In this document: positions 5,347-5,734 of the stretch, in pieces
Position numbering within the stretch: the first letter of the stretch is position 1
Layout of the letters: each line of letters begins with the position of its first letter
DNA from: Cyanobacteria bacterium T3Sed10_376R1m
GTDB lineage: Bacteria > Cyanobacteriota > Cyanobacteriia > Cyanobacteriales > Cyanobacteriaceae
Reading direction: 5' to 3'
DNA: 5,734 nucleotides
Assembly: GCA_003566215.1 (NCBI GenBank)
Contig: PXEJ01000112.1
Span: forward strand, 1-5,734
The notes under the pieces: model-generated
What the model was told of the DNA's origin: nothing
Databases searched by the model: none
The model's input: the letters and a program-made list of their open reading frames with translations, nothing else
Translations under genes and position numbers: made by a program

Positions 5347-5734
5347 AAAAGTCAACCTCAGCAATGGCAGTCCCTTTTAAAAGAATTTTAGTTACCTTGA
5401 CAACAGGAACATTACTCCCGTTTCTTAGTCCGACGACTCTCGATGCTCAAATGGTAAATAGTCCTAAAACTATTGTTGATGAGGTTTGGCAAATAGTGAA
5501 CAGCGAATTTGTAGATCAAGAGTTTAATCAGATTGATTGGCAAACAAAACGCACGGAATTACTGAGTAGAGACTATCGTAATAATAAACAGGCCTACGAG
5601 GCGATTGAAGAAGCATTAAAGACTCTAGGAGATCCTTATACTCGTTTTTTAGTACCTGAACAATTCTCTGCTCTAACCACTCAAACTTCTGGAGAAGTAT
5701 CGGGAGTGGGGATTCGTATGGCAATTGATCAACG
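5343..5734 (+). CDS. Carboxyl-terminal processing protease (S41), N-terminal part
   Basis: The first 130 codons of a C-terminal processing protease run off the right edge. These serine/lysine proteases act outside the cytoplasmic membrane; in cyanobacteria the family member CtpA trims the D1 protein of photosystem II. Visible are a signal peptide (KR at 13-14, hydrophobic core about 15-28, likely cleavage after LDA at 35), the N-terminal helical domain with VDEVWQIVNSEFVD (45-58), the family motif GDPYTRFLVPEQF (96-108), and the start of the PDZ region (TSGEVSGVGI, 115-124). The Ser and Lys of the active site lie beyond the window. The wording DPYTRFL and TSGEVSGVGIR looks closer, from memory, to the CtpB/CtpC group than to CtpA. 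An in-frame TGA at 5337-5339 limits the start to 5343 or the Met at codon 8. Confidence 0.9.
   Translation, partial: MKKSTSAMAVPFKRILVTLTTGTLLPFLSPTTLDAQMVNSPKTIVDEVWQIVNSEFVDQEFNQIDWQTKRTELLSRDYRNNKQAYEAIEEALKTLGDPYTRFLVPEQFSALTTQTSGEVSGVGIRMAIDQ

Noticed and set aside
5524..5724. 66-codon open frame on the - strand
   Set aside because: It is antisense to the protease gene, whose frame is clearly coding.

Overview
The window reads as cyanobacterial chromosome. It is AT-rich and contains the HIP1 octamer GCGATCGC (positions 1194, 1448 and 3571). It also carries a light-dependent protochlorophyllide reductase, an NtcA-like Crp-family regulator, a cyanobacterial-style PEP-CTERM surface protein and a thylakoid/periplasm-type carboxyl-terminal processing protease. 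A low-GC unicellular lineage such as Cyanobacterium or Geminocystis would fit, but that placement is inference from composition and gene content.

Layout, left to right. Positions 1-322 hold no clear large gene: a likely intrinsic terminator for a + strand gene lying to the left, a chain of small hairpins, and a possible 29-residue membrane peptide on the - strand. A two-helix membrane protein (323-715, -) and a Crp/Fnr-family regulator (828-1430, +) diverge from a 112-base region with a repeated 10-mer. The regulator converges on por (1538-2509, -) across a 107-base gap holding a HIP1 palindrome and a GC-rich hairpin. A PEP-CTERM protein (2711-3418, +) diverges from por. Its promoter is well placed and shows that the ATG at 2711, not the upstream TTG, is the start. 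It then converges on panD (3433-3858, -) with only 14 bases between. panD probably follows a 54-residue single-helix membrane protein (3914-4078, -) on the same transcript. Next comes a soluble coiled-coil protein of DivIVA/ATP-synthase-b-like character (4294-4983, -). A 359-base region with dyads and a candidate upstream ORF leads to a truncated S41 protease (5343 to the right edge, +).

The genes are mostly single-gene units in divergent and convergent pairs, and no shared pathway is evident: chlorophyll synthesis (por), pantothenate/CoA synthesis (panD), protein processing (ctp-type), surface display (PEP-CTERM) and transcription control. I see no CRISPR array, transposase, rRNA or tRNA, and no clear sign of a new multi-gene system. 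The less ordinary parts are the small unannotated membrane proteins, the structured region at 138-202, the CRP-like site inside the PEP-CTERM promoter, and the ATGA-coupled short ORF before the protease.
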